From Bradyrhizobium diazoefficiens (GTDB taxonomy: Bacteria; Pseudomonadota; Alphaproteobacteria; Rhizobiales; Xanthobacteraceae): a DNA stretch of 64,000 nucleotides. The position numbers were made by a program, and so were the translations under genes. Location of the stretch: the NCBI RefSeq assembly GCF_018131185.1, contig NZ_JAFCJE010000009.1:62001-126000 (forward strand). Direction: 5' to 3'. Below are positions 46,058 through 55,448 of this stretch, one piece after another. The notes under the pieces were generated by a model. It was given only the letters and a program-made list of their open reading frames with translations. It was not told the DNA's origin and searched no databases. How positions within the stretch are numbered: position 1 is the stretch's first letter; the number at the start of each line of letters is the position of its first letter.

Positions 46058-46613
46058 GGCGACGAGCCCGCGCCGGCCGACGTCGCTGCGCGCGCAGAAT
46101 CCCGAAGTCTATTATTCGGACGACGCCATCGTCACGGCCGATGACGCCACGATCGCGGAGCTGAAGCGCATCGCCGCCGGCAACCCGCGTCTACGCAGCC
46201 GGCTGTGCACGCATCCCGATCCCTCGTCCAGCCTGCACGAAATGCTGATCGTGCATCATCGCGAGGCCTATGTGCGGCCTCACAAGCATTTTGGCAAACC
46301 TGAATCGTTCCACGTCATCGAGGGCACCGCGCAGGTTGTGATCTTCGAGGACGACGGCGGCATTCGCCAGGTGCTCGAGATGGCGCCCTACGGCCAGGGC
46401 AAGCGCTGCTACTACCGCATGCCCGAACAGGTCTTTCACTCGATCCTGATCACCTCGGAGTGGCTGGTGTTTCACGAAACCACGGCCGGCCCGTTCGATC
46501 CCGCCCGCACCGCATTTCCCGACTGGGCCCCCGATGGCGGCGACGCCGCCGAGGTCCAGGACTACGTCACAAGGATTGCCACGCTCGCCACGGAGCATCT
46601 GGCGAGAAAATAG
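46035..46613 (+). CDS. Cupin protein, WbuC-like
   Basis: 192 residues starting at the ATG at 46035, inside the end of the methyltransferase gene. The cupin core is VRPHKHFGKPESFHVIEGTA, which has the metal-ligand histidines, and RMPEQVFHSILITSEWL closes the second motif. This is the pattern of WbuC, a cupin encoded in O-antigen clusters. The exact activity of WbuC is not established. The serine-rich N-terminus (MGSSSSNEATSPRRP) looks flexible. It ends 61 nt before the second flippase-like gene. Confidence 0.78.
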   Translation: MGSSSSNEATSPRRPTSLRAQNPEVYYSDDAIVTADDATIAELKRIAAGNPRLRSRLCTHPDPSSSLHEMLIVHHREAYVRPHKHFGKPESFHVIEGTAQVVIFEDDGGIRQVLEMAPYGQGKRCYYRMPEQVFHSILITSEWLVFHETTAGPFDPARTAFPDWAPDGGDAAEVQDYVTRIATLATEHLARK

Positions 46614-46674
46614 ACTCCGGCCGCTATCGCTGCCCGACGATACCGCCGCGAATGATCGAGGACGACACCAGCCG

Positions 46675-47652
46675 ATGAAGCCGCCTGCAAAAGCACTGCT
46701 TACTCTGGCCAAGTTCGCCGTCTCGATCGGAATCCTCGTATTATTGTTGCGGACCCAGGATTTGTCCTCCCTGCAAGCCGATCTTCTCGCCGTCAGACTG
46801 GACATGCTGGCGCTCGCGGTGCTGCTGCTGTTTGTCCAGACCTTCGTGCTTTGCCACCGCTGGATTCTGATCCTCCGCGCCATGCACGTGCCTCTGGATT
46901 GGCTGTCCGGCTGGCGCATTCTCATGGTCAGCACCTTCTTCAACCAGGTGCTGCCCGCAGGCGGTGACGCGGTTCGGATCTGGATGCTGCGGCGCCATGG
47001 CGTGCAATGGTCGCCGACCATCAGCAGCATCGTGGCCGATCGGTTTCTGGCGCTGCTGGCGCTGGGTGTCGTCATATTGGCAGGGATGCCGTTCCTGCTG
47101 CAACGGATCAGCGACAGGTCGCTCCTGTTCGCGATCATCGTCGTTCTCGTCATGGCGTGTTTCGGCCTGATCGCTCTGCTCATGCTGGACCGCTGGCCGC
47201 CTCGCATCATCGCCGCGCTGCCGGCCAGGATCGTGCAATTCGCGTTGCTGGTCAGGGCTCCGCTGGCGGCTGACGGGCGCGGAACGCTGATGGCGTCGGC
47301 CGTCATCATCCACCTGATCACGGTCGCAGCCTGTCAGGTCCTTGCGATCGGGCTCGACGCGCCACTCTCTGCGCTTGATGCGTTCGCTCTTGTTCCGCTT
47401 GTCATTCTGTCGTCCGCGGTTCCGATCTCGATCGGAGGATGGGGCGTGCGAGAAGGCGCAATGGTTGCCGCGCTCGGTCTCGCTGGAATCGCATCCGACA
47501 AGGCGCTTGCGATATCCGTCTTCCTGGGTCTTGGCGGCCTGATCATCGGGCTGGTTGGCGGGCTGGTATGGCTGATCGCCCCCGAGCGCACCAGCTTCAA
47601 CCCCGACCAGGCGCGGGCCATCGCCGAACGAACTGATGTCGCGCCGGTCTAG
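46675..47652 (+). CDS. Second flippase-like membrane protein (LPG synthase TM/YbhN family)
   Basis: 325 residues from the ATG at 46675 (MKPPAKALLTLAKFAVSIGI). It shares with the 33041 product the landmarks FFNQVLPAGGDAVRIWMLRR and AVPISIGGWGVREGAMVAAL, so the two are paralogues. About eight membrane helices. The open frame upstream to 46534 overlaps the cupin gene and is not used. Having one copy at each end of the modification genes suggests two lipid-linked substrates or two steps. Confidence 0.8.
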   Translation: MKPPAKALLTLAKFAVSIGILVLLLRTQDLSSLQADLLAVRLDMLALAVLLLFVQTFVLCHRWILILRAMHVPLDWLSGWRILMVSTFFNQVLPAGGDAVRIWMLRRHGVQWSPTISSIVADRFLALLALGVVILAGMPFLLQRISDRSLLFAIIVVLVMACFGLIALLMLDRWPPRIIAALPARIVQFALLVRAPLAADGRGTLMASAVIIHLITVAACQVLAIGLDAPLSALDAFALVPLVILSSAVPISIGGWGVREGAMVAALGLAGIASDKALAISVFLGLGGLIIGLVGGLVWLIAPERTSFNPDQARAIAERTDVAPV

Positions 47653-47653
47653 C

Positions 47654-49972
47654 ATGAGCAATCCTGGACAAGATCAAACGATGACGGCCGGCGAGTTGCG
47701 TATGCGCGCCATCGTCGAGGCGTGGTGGCCGCGCGCCCTCGTCTTCGTGCCTGCGGCACTTGCCATCTGGTTCGTGAACCGAACCGGCACCTATCGCATC
47801 CTGCTGTACGACGGTGGCTGGACCACGCGACTTTACGTGCTCGCCTGGATCGTCCTGACGCCGTATCTCGGCTGGCTCATCATGGCGACCGGACGCCTGA
47901 CGTTCTCGCTCATCAGGCACGAGCCCACTCAGCGCGTCGACGAGTTCTTTGTCGGCGCAGCCGCGCTGATCCTGACCGGATTTGGTTTCGGCGCTCTTTC
48001 CATCCTGTACCCGCAAATCGTTCTCGGATTTGCGACCTTGGCGCTGCTGTGGGACAGCCGAAGCTTCGGGAAGCCGCAGAAACTCGCGGTGACCCTGCCG
48101 CTGGCCGCAACATGCCTGATGGGTCTTTGGCTTCTAGCGACGGTGTTCCTCGATCGCGCCGTCATACCGGACGTCGTTTCGACCGACGTCCAACAGCTCT
48201 ACGCCCCGTATCTCGCGGAGGTTGCGAGAAATCACAGCATCTGGCTTGCGGCCGACAATCCCATCTTCTCCGACTTTGAAATTGGTCACGGCAACGGCCT
48301 GCATCTGTTGCTGGCGACGTTCCTGCCGCCCCACGTTGCCCAGATCGTTTCGTTTCTCTACTTCGTCGGGATCGGCGCGGTCATTTTTGAGCTCGCCCGA
48401 CTCATTCTGCCGTTACAGGCTCTCGGACGCCGTTGGGAAGACGCGGCGATACCAATTGCACTCGGCGTAGCGATCCTCGGCCTTGCGTGGCCCCGCACGA
48501 TGCCGAGCGTCAAGGCTGGCCTCTACATCATGGAGTTCGGCAAGTACCACCTTCAGACCGCGGCATTCTTCGTCTATTTCCTGCTGGTCGTCATTCGGTC
48601 TTCCCAGGCTCGCGACCGCCTTGCCGCCGGCCTTTGCGGCCTTGCCGTCTCTGCCTCCTATCCGCTCTATGCAGCGTTCGTGTTCTTGATTTCGTTGCTA
48701 GGCGTATTCACCAGGCTCCTTCAGCGCGATCGATCCGGTCTCGTCACCAGCCTGCTGCTCGGGTTGGGAGCGGTTTGCGGGTGCATCCTCGCCTTCTCCA
48801 TCAACTACTTCTATCTCGGAATCCCCGCAACCAATCCGTACTCGCTCTTTCGAAAGATCGCATTGGTCGAACGTTTCTCGCAGTTCGGCAGCCTGGAGAT
48901 TCTTGACTTCTTCGTGCTGTCGCAATCGCTGGAGGTCACCGACTTTCTCAGCAAGGTCGGAGTGGTCAACTTCATCAGGCAGGCCAAATCCGTTCTGCAG
49001 GTTGCAGCTCTGATCGCGGCGACGACTTGCGCGATCTCTTTCCTCGATTCTAGATTTTTTCCGGATCGCGCCAGTGTCACGAAGTCTCTGGCCCTGCCCA
49101 GCATTGCGGGCGTCTTCATCGTGATCGCCTATGTCGCCAGCGTGCGGCTGTTGGACATGACGCTGAACATTCCGAGCCTGATCCGTCTATCCATTCACGT
49201 CAATGCGCTATTCCCGCTCGCGGCCGTCGCGATCGCGTGCTGGGCTCTTATCATCGTGCGCTGGCTAATCCCGGCCATATTCGTCGGGCGCTTTGCACCC
49301 AATGTTGCCATCCTGGCGCTGCTCGCCGCGTGCGGCTGGATGACAATCTCCTATCCTTGGCAGAGCTTCAGGGATGACGGAGCCATTGCCTTTGCGGGCG
49401 GCGGGCGCTCACTCATCCAGATGCCTCGTGTCAGCCTGAACTGGCAGCGCTGTGATGAACTGCAGCAATCGACGGGCTCCGAGCGGATTCTCGCGCTCAA
49501 CGGTTACCGCGCCATGGTGCCCTGTTATTTCTCGCCGCTGCTGACGCGGGGCAAGATCATCCACACCTATCAGAGTGACGTCGCGCGCGACTTCAGGAAG
49601 ATCGCACTGGGAACTGCCGACACGGCCGAAGCCACCCTCCGGTCACTCGGTGTCAAGCTGTTCTATGTCCAGAAGCAGAATTGCGATTTCTGGCTCAACG
49701 GCTTCTCCGATCTCTTTCAGAGCACCGAACTGGTGAAGCGATTCGCCCTGCATAGCGAAACCCCGGACTACTGGCTGTTGACGTGGAGGGATGGCGAGCA
49801 AGCACTCGCTCCCCAAGCCGAGGCCGGCGTTTCCGCGCTCCGGACGAGGTCGAAAGAGATCTACCGGCAGGCCTACGGCATCGAGCCATTCGAGGTGGTA
49901 AAGCACCGTCTGTCTCCCAACGGTCAGCGAGCGGACATCAGGGCTCTCGATCAACTCATGACCTGCCATTAG
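47654..49972 (+). CDS. Large multi-pass membrane protein of unknown function
   Basis: 772 residues from the ATG at 47654, 1 nt after the preceding stop. An ATG at 47636 overlaps that gene by 17 nt and is less likely. I count roughly 12-14 hydrophobic helices, first LVFVPAALAIWFVNRTG and last around residue 580. A long loop after helix 5 carries STDVQQLYAPYLAEVARNH and FSDFEIGHGNGLHLL. The C-terminal ~180 residues are soluble and probably outside. Size and layout suit a GT-C-type glycosyltransferase or a polymerase, but no signature I know is present. By eye its codon use is less G/C-rich than its neighbours. Confidence 0.65.
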   Translation: MSNPGQDQTMTAGELRMRAIVEAWWPRALVFVPAALAIWFVNRTGTYRILLYDGGWTTRLYVLAWIVLTPYLGWLIMATGRLTFSLIRHEPTQRVDEFFVGAAALILTGFGFGALSILYPQIVLGFATLALLWDSRSFGKPQKLAVTLPLAATCLMGLWLLATVFLDRAVIPDVVSTDVQQLYAPYLAEVARNHSIWLAADNPIFSDFEIGHGNGLHLLLATFLPPHVAQIVSFLYFVGIGAVIFELARLILPLQALGRRWEDAAIPIALGVAILGLAWPRTMPSVKAGLYIMEFGKYHLQTAAFFVYFLLVVIRSSQARDRLAAGLCGLAVSASYPLYAAFVFLISLLGVFTRLLQRDRSGLVTSLLLGLGAVCGCILAFSINYFYLGIPATNPYSLFRKIALVERFSQFGSLEILDFFVLSQSLEVTDFLSKVGVVNFIRQAKSVLQVAALIAATTCAISFLDSRFFPDRASVTKSLALPSIAGVFIVIAYVASVRLLDMTLNIPSLIRLSIHVNALFPLAAVAIACWALIIVRWLIPAIFVGRFAPNVAILALLAACGWMTISYPWQSFRDDGAIAFAGGGRSLIQMPRVSLNWQRCDELQQSTGSERILALNGYRAMVPCYFSPLLTRGKIIHTYQSDVARDFRKIALGTADTAEATLRSLGVKLFYVQKQNCDFWLNGFSDLFQSTELVKRFALHSETPDYWLLTWRDGEQALAPQAEAGVSALRTRSKEIYRQAYGIEPFEVVKHRLSPNGQRADIRALDQLMTCH

Positions 49973-50088
49973 TCGGCTTCGCGCGGTTCCGTGCCTGTCG
50001 GCGGGGAAGCCCGCAATGAAGGCCGCGGGGTACCAGCTTCAGAGGGGCCTCCGGGCTTGTGAATAGCCCACCCCGGGCAACTTAAGAA

Positions 50089-50115
50089 TTGTGGCACAGC
50101 CTGCGGCGCTATATA
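50089..50115 (+). promoter_or_regulatory. Weak promoter candidate before the second C-methyltransferase
   Basis: TTGTGG (50089-50094) and TATATA (50110-50115) are spaced by 15 nt. That is short, so the match is weak. It lies about 65 nt before the GTG at 50185 and would exclude the longer reading frame that opens at 50089. Confidence 0.3.
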
Positions 50116-50184
50116 GCGTTCAACTGCGCCGCGTATCGCCGTGGCGCCGATGTTCCCTTGCTTTTCCTGCAAAGAGTTAAAGCC

Positions 50185-51402
50185 GTGACCGACCATTGCC
50201 GCCTTTGCCATTCCACCAACCTGCGTCCGGTCATCGACCTCGGACTGATGCCGATTGCACATCGGCTGCGGCACAGCCGAAACGAGCAGGATGAACGGTA
50301 TCCGTTCGAGGTGCTGGCCTGCGGCGATTGCGGCCTGCCCCAGATCGTCAAGCCGATCGATCCCGACATTCTGTACCGCCAGTTCAACTACAATTTCAGC
50401 AGCTGGAAGCCCGAACCGCACCAGGTGGACGAGCTCGACACCATTGCGAAATTCTCGAAGCATCGGTCCGTGTTCGAGATCGGATGCAACGACGGCCTGT
50501 TCATGGACAAGCTCCGCGAACGCGGCACCAAGGTCATGGTCGGCGTCGAGCCCAATCCGGTATCTGGCAAGATCGCTCGCGAGCGCGGCATCAAGGTCTA
50601 TGCCGACATGCTCAGCCCGGAGATGGCCCACGACGCAGTCGCTCAGTCCGGCAAGTTCGACCTGGTCATATCGCGCCAGGTGCTCGAGCATATCGTCGAC
50701 TTTGAAAACTTCTTCGCCTGCGTGAAGATCGCGCTGAAGGAGGATGGGCTGCTGTTCATCGACGTGCCCGATTTCGCCCCCGGCTCGGCGGTGGGAGACC
50801 TCTCCGTGCTCTGGGAGGAGCATGTCAGCTATTTCACCGAACCGACCCTGCTCGCGCTGCTGGCGCGCCACGGCTTCGAGGCAGTGTCCGTGAAGAAATA
50901 CAATTTCAGCGGCGGCAGCCTCGCGATCGCCGCTCGCCGTGCCGCGGGCACTGTAACGGTGCCGCCCGCGCCGGCCGGTGTCGGCGAGAAATTCGGTCAG
51001 CGCGCAAGAGAGTATGGCGCGCGTCTCCGTCCGATTCTCGCGAAAGCTCGCGCCGATGGTGCCGAGATCGCCATCTACGGTGCCGGTTGCCGCGCCTGTA
51101 CCTTCACCAACGCCCACGAGCTGGCGGATCTCGTCGACCTCTCGGTCGACGACCAGAAGGAGCGCCAGGGGCTGTTCCTGCCCGGCACCGGCATTCCGAT
51201 CCGCTCGCCCGACGACCTCGCCGGCAACGCGAATCCGCTCGTGTGTCTCCTCGCCGTGAACCAGGAAAACGAAGCCAAGGTCAGCAGCCGGCTGCGCGAG
51301 AGCGTGAAGCGACCGCTTGAGATCGTTTCGATCTTCGCGCCCTCCGATATCTGGAGCGAGCTCGATCGTCTCGAAGCGGCGCTAAGGTCGCGGCATGGCT
51401 GA
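50185..51402 (+). CDS. SAM-dependent C-methyltransferase-like protein (second copy)
   Basis: 405 residues with GTG at 50185 (VTDHCRLCHSTNLRPVIDLG). AGAG lies 8-10 nt upstream. Paralogue of the 31687 protein: zinc site CRLCHS and CGDCGLPQ, class I methyltransferase core VFEIGCNDGLFMDKLRERG, C-terminal domain GAEIAIYGAGCRACTFT. The family acts on the C3 or C5 of dTDP/CDP-keto sugars. The open frame extends up to 50089 but lacks a ribosome-binding site there. The stop overlaps the next gene by 8 nt. Confidence 0.85.
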   Translation: MTDHCRLCHSTNLRPVIDLGLMPIAHRLRHSRNEQDERYPFEVLACGDCGLPQIVKPIDPDILYRQFNYNFSSWKPEPHQVDELDTIAKFSKHRSVFEIGCNDGLFMDKLRERGTKVMVGVEPNPVSGKIARERGIKVYADMLSPEMAHDAVAQSGKFDLVISRQVLEHIVDFENFFACVKIALKEDGLLFIDVPDFAPGSAVGDLSVLWEEHVSYFTEPTLLALLARHGFEAVSVKKYNFSGGSLAIAARRAAGTVTVPPAPAGVGEKFGQRAREYGARLRPILAKARADGAEIAIYGAGCRACTFTNAHELADLVDLSVDDQKERQGLFLPGTGIPIRSPDDLAGNANPLVCLLAVNQENEAKVSSRLRESVKRPLEIVSIFAPSDIWSELDRLEAALRSRHG

Positions 51403-52588
51403 GGACAAGCTCTTCAACTATTACGAACGTCAGGATGTCCTGCCGACGTTCGGGAATTTCAAGTCGTCCACCGAGCTAGAGGCCTACGCCAGTCAGCGGC
51501 GCGAGCTGTTTTCCGACAAGCTGGTGCTGCCGCCGCGGTTGTTCCGCGATGCCGATGTGCTCGAATTCGGCCCCGATTCCGGCGAGAACGCGCTGGTGTT
51601 TGCCGGTTGGGGCGCAAACATGACGCTCGCCGAACCGAACCGGCATGCACATCCGAAGATCGAGGCCTATTTCGCGCATTTCGGCTTGACCGAGCGTCTC
51701 CGCGAGCTCGCACTCGCGGACGTCGAGGGCTTCAGCAGCGATCGCCGCTTCGACATCATCGATGCCGAGGGCTTCATCTACACGGTGCAGCCGAGCGAGA
51801 AATGGCTCGGCGTCTTCCATCGGCTGCTCAACCCGGACGGCTATGCCGTCGTGTCCTATTACGAGCGCTATGGCGGTTTCTTCGAGCTCGCGCTCAAGGC
51901 GATCCATGCGGCCGGCAAGGCATTGAGCGGTCGCGCCGCGCTCGAGGCGGCCAAGATGCTATTCGAGCCGAAGTGGGACAGCATTCCGCACACCCGCAGC
52001 TTCGAATCCTGGCTGATGGACGTGCTGGAGAATCCGTTCGTCCGGCATCGCTACTTCCTCGACGCGGCCACCTTGTGCGCGGCGGCGCATGAACAGGGGT
52101 TCGACGTCCATTCGGCATGGCCCGCCTACCGCGACAGCCTGGACATCTACTGGCACAAGAAAGTCCTGTCCGGTGACGAGAAGCTGCATCGCGCCACACG
52201 CCATCTCGACCGCAGTCGCCTGAGCTTCCTCGGCGGGCGAAAGCTCTATCTGGTCGGCAAGGCCGATGCAGTGCAGGCGATCTCGGCATCGATCGAGTCG
52301 CTGGTCCTCGACGTCGATGCGATGATCGACGATCCGTTCGGCGAGAGCTTGCCGCGCGTGGTCGCGGGCCTCGCGTCGCTGCGCGAGACGATCCGGACGA
52401 GCGACGTTCTCGCCGACGATGCTGCCGACATCGAAGCCGTCATTGCGACGCTCGACAGTTTCCATCGCATCTTCGGCGCGATCGGGCGACGGGACGCATC
52501 CGCGGTCGCCGCCCTCACCCGGTCGGATGCGGCGTTCATCAACACGTGGGGACAACCGGCGCATTTCCTCGTGATCCGGAAGCGCTAA
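51395..52588 (+). CDS. SAM-dependent methyltransferase-like protein, unknown specificity
   Basis: 397 residues. The N-terminal third resembles a class I methyltransferase: DVLEFGPDSGENALVFAGWG as motif I, and EGFIYTVQPSEKWLGVFHRL further on. Motif I is FGPDSGE rather than the usual GxGxG. The remainder (about 220-397) has no match I know and includes long helices. It may be a two-domain modifier in which the C-terminal part recognises the glycan. It ends 13 nt before the oxidoreductase start. Confidence 0.65.
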   Translation: MAEDKLFNYYERQDVLPTFGNFKSSTELEAYASQRRELFSDKLVLPPRLFRDADVLEFGPDSGENALVFAGWGANMTLAEPNRHAHPKIEAYFAHFGLTERLRELALADVEGFSSDRRFDIIDAEGFIYTVQPSEKWLGVFHRLLNPDGYAVVSYYERYGGFFELALKAIHAAGKALSGRAALEAAKMLFEPKWDSIPHTRSFESWLMDVLENPFVRHRYFLDAATLCAAAHEQGFDVHSAWPAYRDSLDIYWHKKVLSGDEKLHRATRHLDRSRLSFLGGRKLYLVGKADAVQAISASIESLVLDVDAMIDDPFGESLPRVVAGLASLRETIRTSDVLADDAADIEAVIATLDSFHRIFGAIGRRDASAVAALTRSDAAFINTWGQPAHFLVIRKR

Positions 52589-52601
52589 GGGATCATCGCC
52601 A

Positions 52602-53636
52602 GTGGGGCCAGGCATTGGCATCATCGGAACGGGCATGGTCGGCCAGATGTGCCACCTCGCCAATTTCGCGGCCAATCCCGCCTGCCGAGTCGTCGCGATC
52701 GCCGATCTTCGGCCGGACCTCGCGGCCGCCGCCGCGCAGAAATTCGGCATTCCCCGGGTTTACGGCACGCATCGCGAATTGCTCGCGGACAGCGCGGTGT
52801 CCGCCGTCGTCGTCGTGACGAAGCGTCGCGCCACCGGTCCGATCGTTCTGGACGCATTGAACAGCGGCCGGCACGTGCTCTCGGAAAAGCCGATGGCCTA
52901 CACGACGGCCCAGGCCATTTCGCTGGTCGAAGCTGCGCGCCGGCACAACCTCGTTTACAGCATCGGCTACATGAAGCGTCACGACGCCGGTGTGGCACGG
53001 GCGCTGCAGGTGCTGACGCGCTTGCGCAGCGACCAGTCGCTCGGACGCATGGTCCGGGCACGAGGCTGGTGCTTCGGCGGCGACACTGGACGCTCGCACG
53101 ACAATTTCGTGATGACCGGCGAAGCCCGGCCCGACGGGCTCGAGCTCTGGCAGGATGGTCCCGACTGGATGCCGCGCACGATGCGTCCCGGCTACGACAA
53201 TTTTCTGAACGTCTTCAGCCATATCATCAATCTGGCGCGCTACCTGCTCGGATCGTCGCCGACCGTCGCCGAAAGCGCAGTCGAGACCTCCGGCGCCGCG
53301 CGCATAACGCTCGACTTCGACGGCGTCGCCTGCACCCTGGATCTCGTGAACGGGTCAGAGGGTGCCTGGCGCGAGGGACTGACGATCGATTTCGAGCGCG
53401 GCGCGCTGAGCCTGGAGTTGCCCCCACCCTTCGCCGAGCAAGAGGCGGAGGTCATCATCGATCACGATGGCCAAGGCACGCAGCTGACGGGCGAAAAGAG
53501 CTGGGCATTTCGGCGACAGGCCGACGCCTTCGTTACCGACATCGCCGCGCGAGCCATACCTCTTGCCTCCGGCGAGGATTCGGTGACCGACATCGCACTT
53601 GCAGAGACGGTTTGGAAACAGCGTCCTAGCGGCTAG
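52602..53636 (+). CDS. Gfo/Idh/MocA-family oxidoreductase
   Basis: 344 residues, GTG start at 52602. The NAD(P) site is GIGIIGTGMVG (residues 4-14). The family hallmark EKP occurs at 95-97 (LSEKPMAYT), and the active-site histidine is probably in FSHIINLARY. Members oxidise or isomerise sugars, inositols or UDP-sugar 3-positions and often pair with DegT aminotransferases in making amino sugars. It ends 11 nt inside the convergent membrane gene. Confidence 0.88.
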   Translation: MGPGIGIIGTGMVGQMCHLANFAANPACRVVAIADLRPDLAAAAAQKFGIPRVYGTHRELLADSAVSAVVVVTKRRATGPIVLDALNSGRHVLSEKPMAYTTAQAISLVEAARRHNLVYSIGYMKRHDAGVARALQVLTRLRSDQSLGRMVRARGWCFGGDTGRSHDNFVMTGEARPDGLELWQDGPDWMPRTMRPGYDNFLNVFSHIINLARYLLGSSPTVAESAVETSGAARITLDFDGVACTLDLVNGSEGAWREGLTIDFERGALSLELPPPFAEQEAEVIIDHDGQGTQLTGEKSWAFRRQADAFVTDIAARAIPLASGEDSVTDIALAETVWKQRPSG

Positions 53637-55296
53637 GCGCGCCACTCTTGCTTGCGCCGTCGAGCGGCAGGACGCCGGCGATCGGGCCCAGCTTGATCGT
53701 GACCTGCGCAAGTTGAGCCAGAAACTCTGCAACATCGCAGCGCGCCAGCAACCGGCACGCGTAGTATTTTCGCACCAGGGTCTGGTTCGGCGCGGCTCCA
53801 GGGCCCGGCTGGAACGAGATCGTCGCCTGCGGTCCCGACGGATCGAAATGATGGAATGCACTTCCCGGAGCCTTCCTCGCTTCGTCCATTCCCTGCAGGA
53901 TGTCGGGTCGCTCCGCGCGCAGCGCGAATCCGAAAAAGGGCTGGTTACCCCAGGCAAGGCGGAGCATGCCGGTGACCTCGGCGAGGCCGAACGGCACGTG
54001 CCGAGACGGGTAGTCGACAAAGCCGTCGTCGAGCGCATAGACCGTGGCCGCGGGCTGGACCCGGCCGGCAAGGTCGCGCGCCAGCGCCTCCTGCTTCAGC
54101 GTTCTCGCCTGCATGAAGACGTAGTCGCTCCACAGCATGCCGATCGACATGATCAGGCCCGAGCCGAACACGACGGCAAAGGCTGTGTTGGGAATGGTCC
54201 AACGTTCGGCAAGCCGCTTGAGTGCGAGAAGCGCCAATGCCATCGGCACGCCGAACATCAGGAGATGACGGCTCTCGTAGAAATGCTTGGAGGACGGCCG
54301 CAGGCCCGCGATCAGATAGGGTGACGACAATGCGAGGAACAAGATCCCGGCAAGCACGAGCGGCACGATGGTCGCGAGCCTGGACGTGGCCGGCTTCGTG
54401 TCGGAACGCAGCATCAGCAGGACGATGCCGACGAGCATGGCCGCCAGAATGAAGATCGTCGGGACCCTGATCGCCGCGCGCACAGCATGACCCAGGAGGT
54501 CGAAGTAAGCCGTGACCAGAAATGCCGACCATCCCCCGACCAGTTCGAGCAGGGTCGGCAAATGCGCATCATAATGCTGTGCGTACACGCCGATCCGCTT
54601 GAACCAGATGTTGAGCGTGCCCCAGTAGATCAGCGGAAGCATGATCAGCTCCGGATATCCCAAGGCAGTGCGCCAGGCTGCGAACCATGTGCGGCGAACG
54701 AAGCCCTCCGCCGCGTTGCCGCTCCGCCAGATCGCAACGAAGAGGCCGAGCACCACGAAGGCATAGAGCACGATGATCGAGTTGAGCGCGAAGCTCAGCA
54801 GGAACACGAGCGCACAGGCCACGCGAAGCAGCACACGCCGCAGGCCGCGGGCGCTGAAGGCCAGCGTCAACAACCCTGCACCGACGAACAGGAGTCCGAA
54901 GCTGAAGACGTAGACCGAGTTCGCCTTGCCCGCCCAAAGCTGATAGCCGGGATAGGTCCAGACGATCAGCGCGAAACCGACCGCCTCTGCGCGGTCGAGC
55001 AGATTGAGACGCGTTGCCGTCAGCGCCAGCGATGTTGCGCCGAGGACGATTCCGGCGAACGCCAGCGAGACCATCACGGCGACGGGGGCGCCCGTCCAGT
55101 TTGCGAACGTGTCGTAGCTATAGAAAATCGGATGACCGGCGCCGTTCAGCAGGAAATCGATGTCGATGAAATAGTCCGGACGCGGCTTGAGCACCAGCCA
55201 GTCGTCCATGAAGAGACCGTCGTTCAGGAGCATCGGCGCATGCGCTGCCACCAAGACGACGAGGAGAACGACTATCGCACGCAGCAATGGGAACAT
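53626..55296 (-). CDS. Second large membrane protein, possible GT-C glycosyltransferase
   Basis: 556 residues from the ATG at 55296 (MFPLLRAIVVLLVVLVAAH). About 10-11 hydrophobic helices follow, and a first extracytoplasmic loop contains GLFMDDWLVLKPRPDYF, where the DDW pair resembles the acidic motif of GT-C enzymes. The C-terminal ~120 residues are soluble. Its sequence differs from the 47654 protein. Its stop overlaps the end of the convergent oxidoreductase by 11 nt. The upstream in-frame codons to 55353 lack a start signal. Confidence 0.65.
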   Translation of the reverse strand: MFPLLRAIVVLLVVLVAAHAPMLLNDGLFMDDWLVLKPRPDYFIDIDFLLNGAGHPIFYSYDTFANWTGAPVAVMVSLAFAGIVLGATSLALTATRLNLLDRAEAVGFALIVWTYPGYQLWAGKANSVYVFSFGLLFVGAGLLTLAFSARGLRRVLLRVACALVFLLSFALNSIIVLYAFVVLGLFVAIWRSGNAAEGFVRRTWFAAWRTALGYPELIMLPLIYWGTLNIWFKRIGVYAQHYDAHLPTLLELVGGWSAFLVTAYFDLLGHAVRAAIRVPTIFILAAMLVGIVLLMLRSDTKPATSRLATIVPLVLAGILFLALSSPYLIAGLRPSSKHFYESRHLLMFGVPMALALLALKRLAERWTIPNTAFAVVFGSGLIMSIGMLWSDYVFMQARTLKQEALARDLAGRVQPAATVYALDDGFVDYPSRHVPFGLAEVTGMLRLAWGNQPFFGFALRAERPDILQGMDEARKAPGSAFHHFDPSGPQATISFQPGPGAAPNQTLVRKYYACRLLARCDVAEFLAQLAQVTIKLGPIAGVLPLDGASKSGAPSR

Positions 55297-55373
55297 CTCG
55301 GATGGAGGAACGGCATCCCTGCAAGGATTCGCACGCCCACGAGACGTCCGCAAGGGCGGGATGACGGGCTCCC

Positions 55374-55402
55374 TTGACCCGAAAAATACGACCTCCTATA
55401 GA
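55374..55402 (+). promoter_or_regulatory. Sigma-70-type promoter for the small membrane protein pair and GT2 gene
   Basis: TTGACC (55374-55379), preceded by C, is followed after exactly 17 nt by TATAGA (55397-55402). It is oriented to the right and starts transcription about 40 nt before 55449. This is the best promoter match inside the island and marks a separate unit of three genes. Confidence 0.6.
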
Positions 55403-55448
55403 CTTTCGCTCTGGCTGGGCCTGAGAGGCGTCCGGGGCGATTTTCCGA

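Noticed and set aside
50089..50115. A sigma-54 promoter at TGGCACAGCCTGCGGC
   Set aside because: The -12 element lacks the required GC at the correct distance (TGGCAC-N5-TTGC), so it does not meet the consensus.
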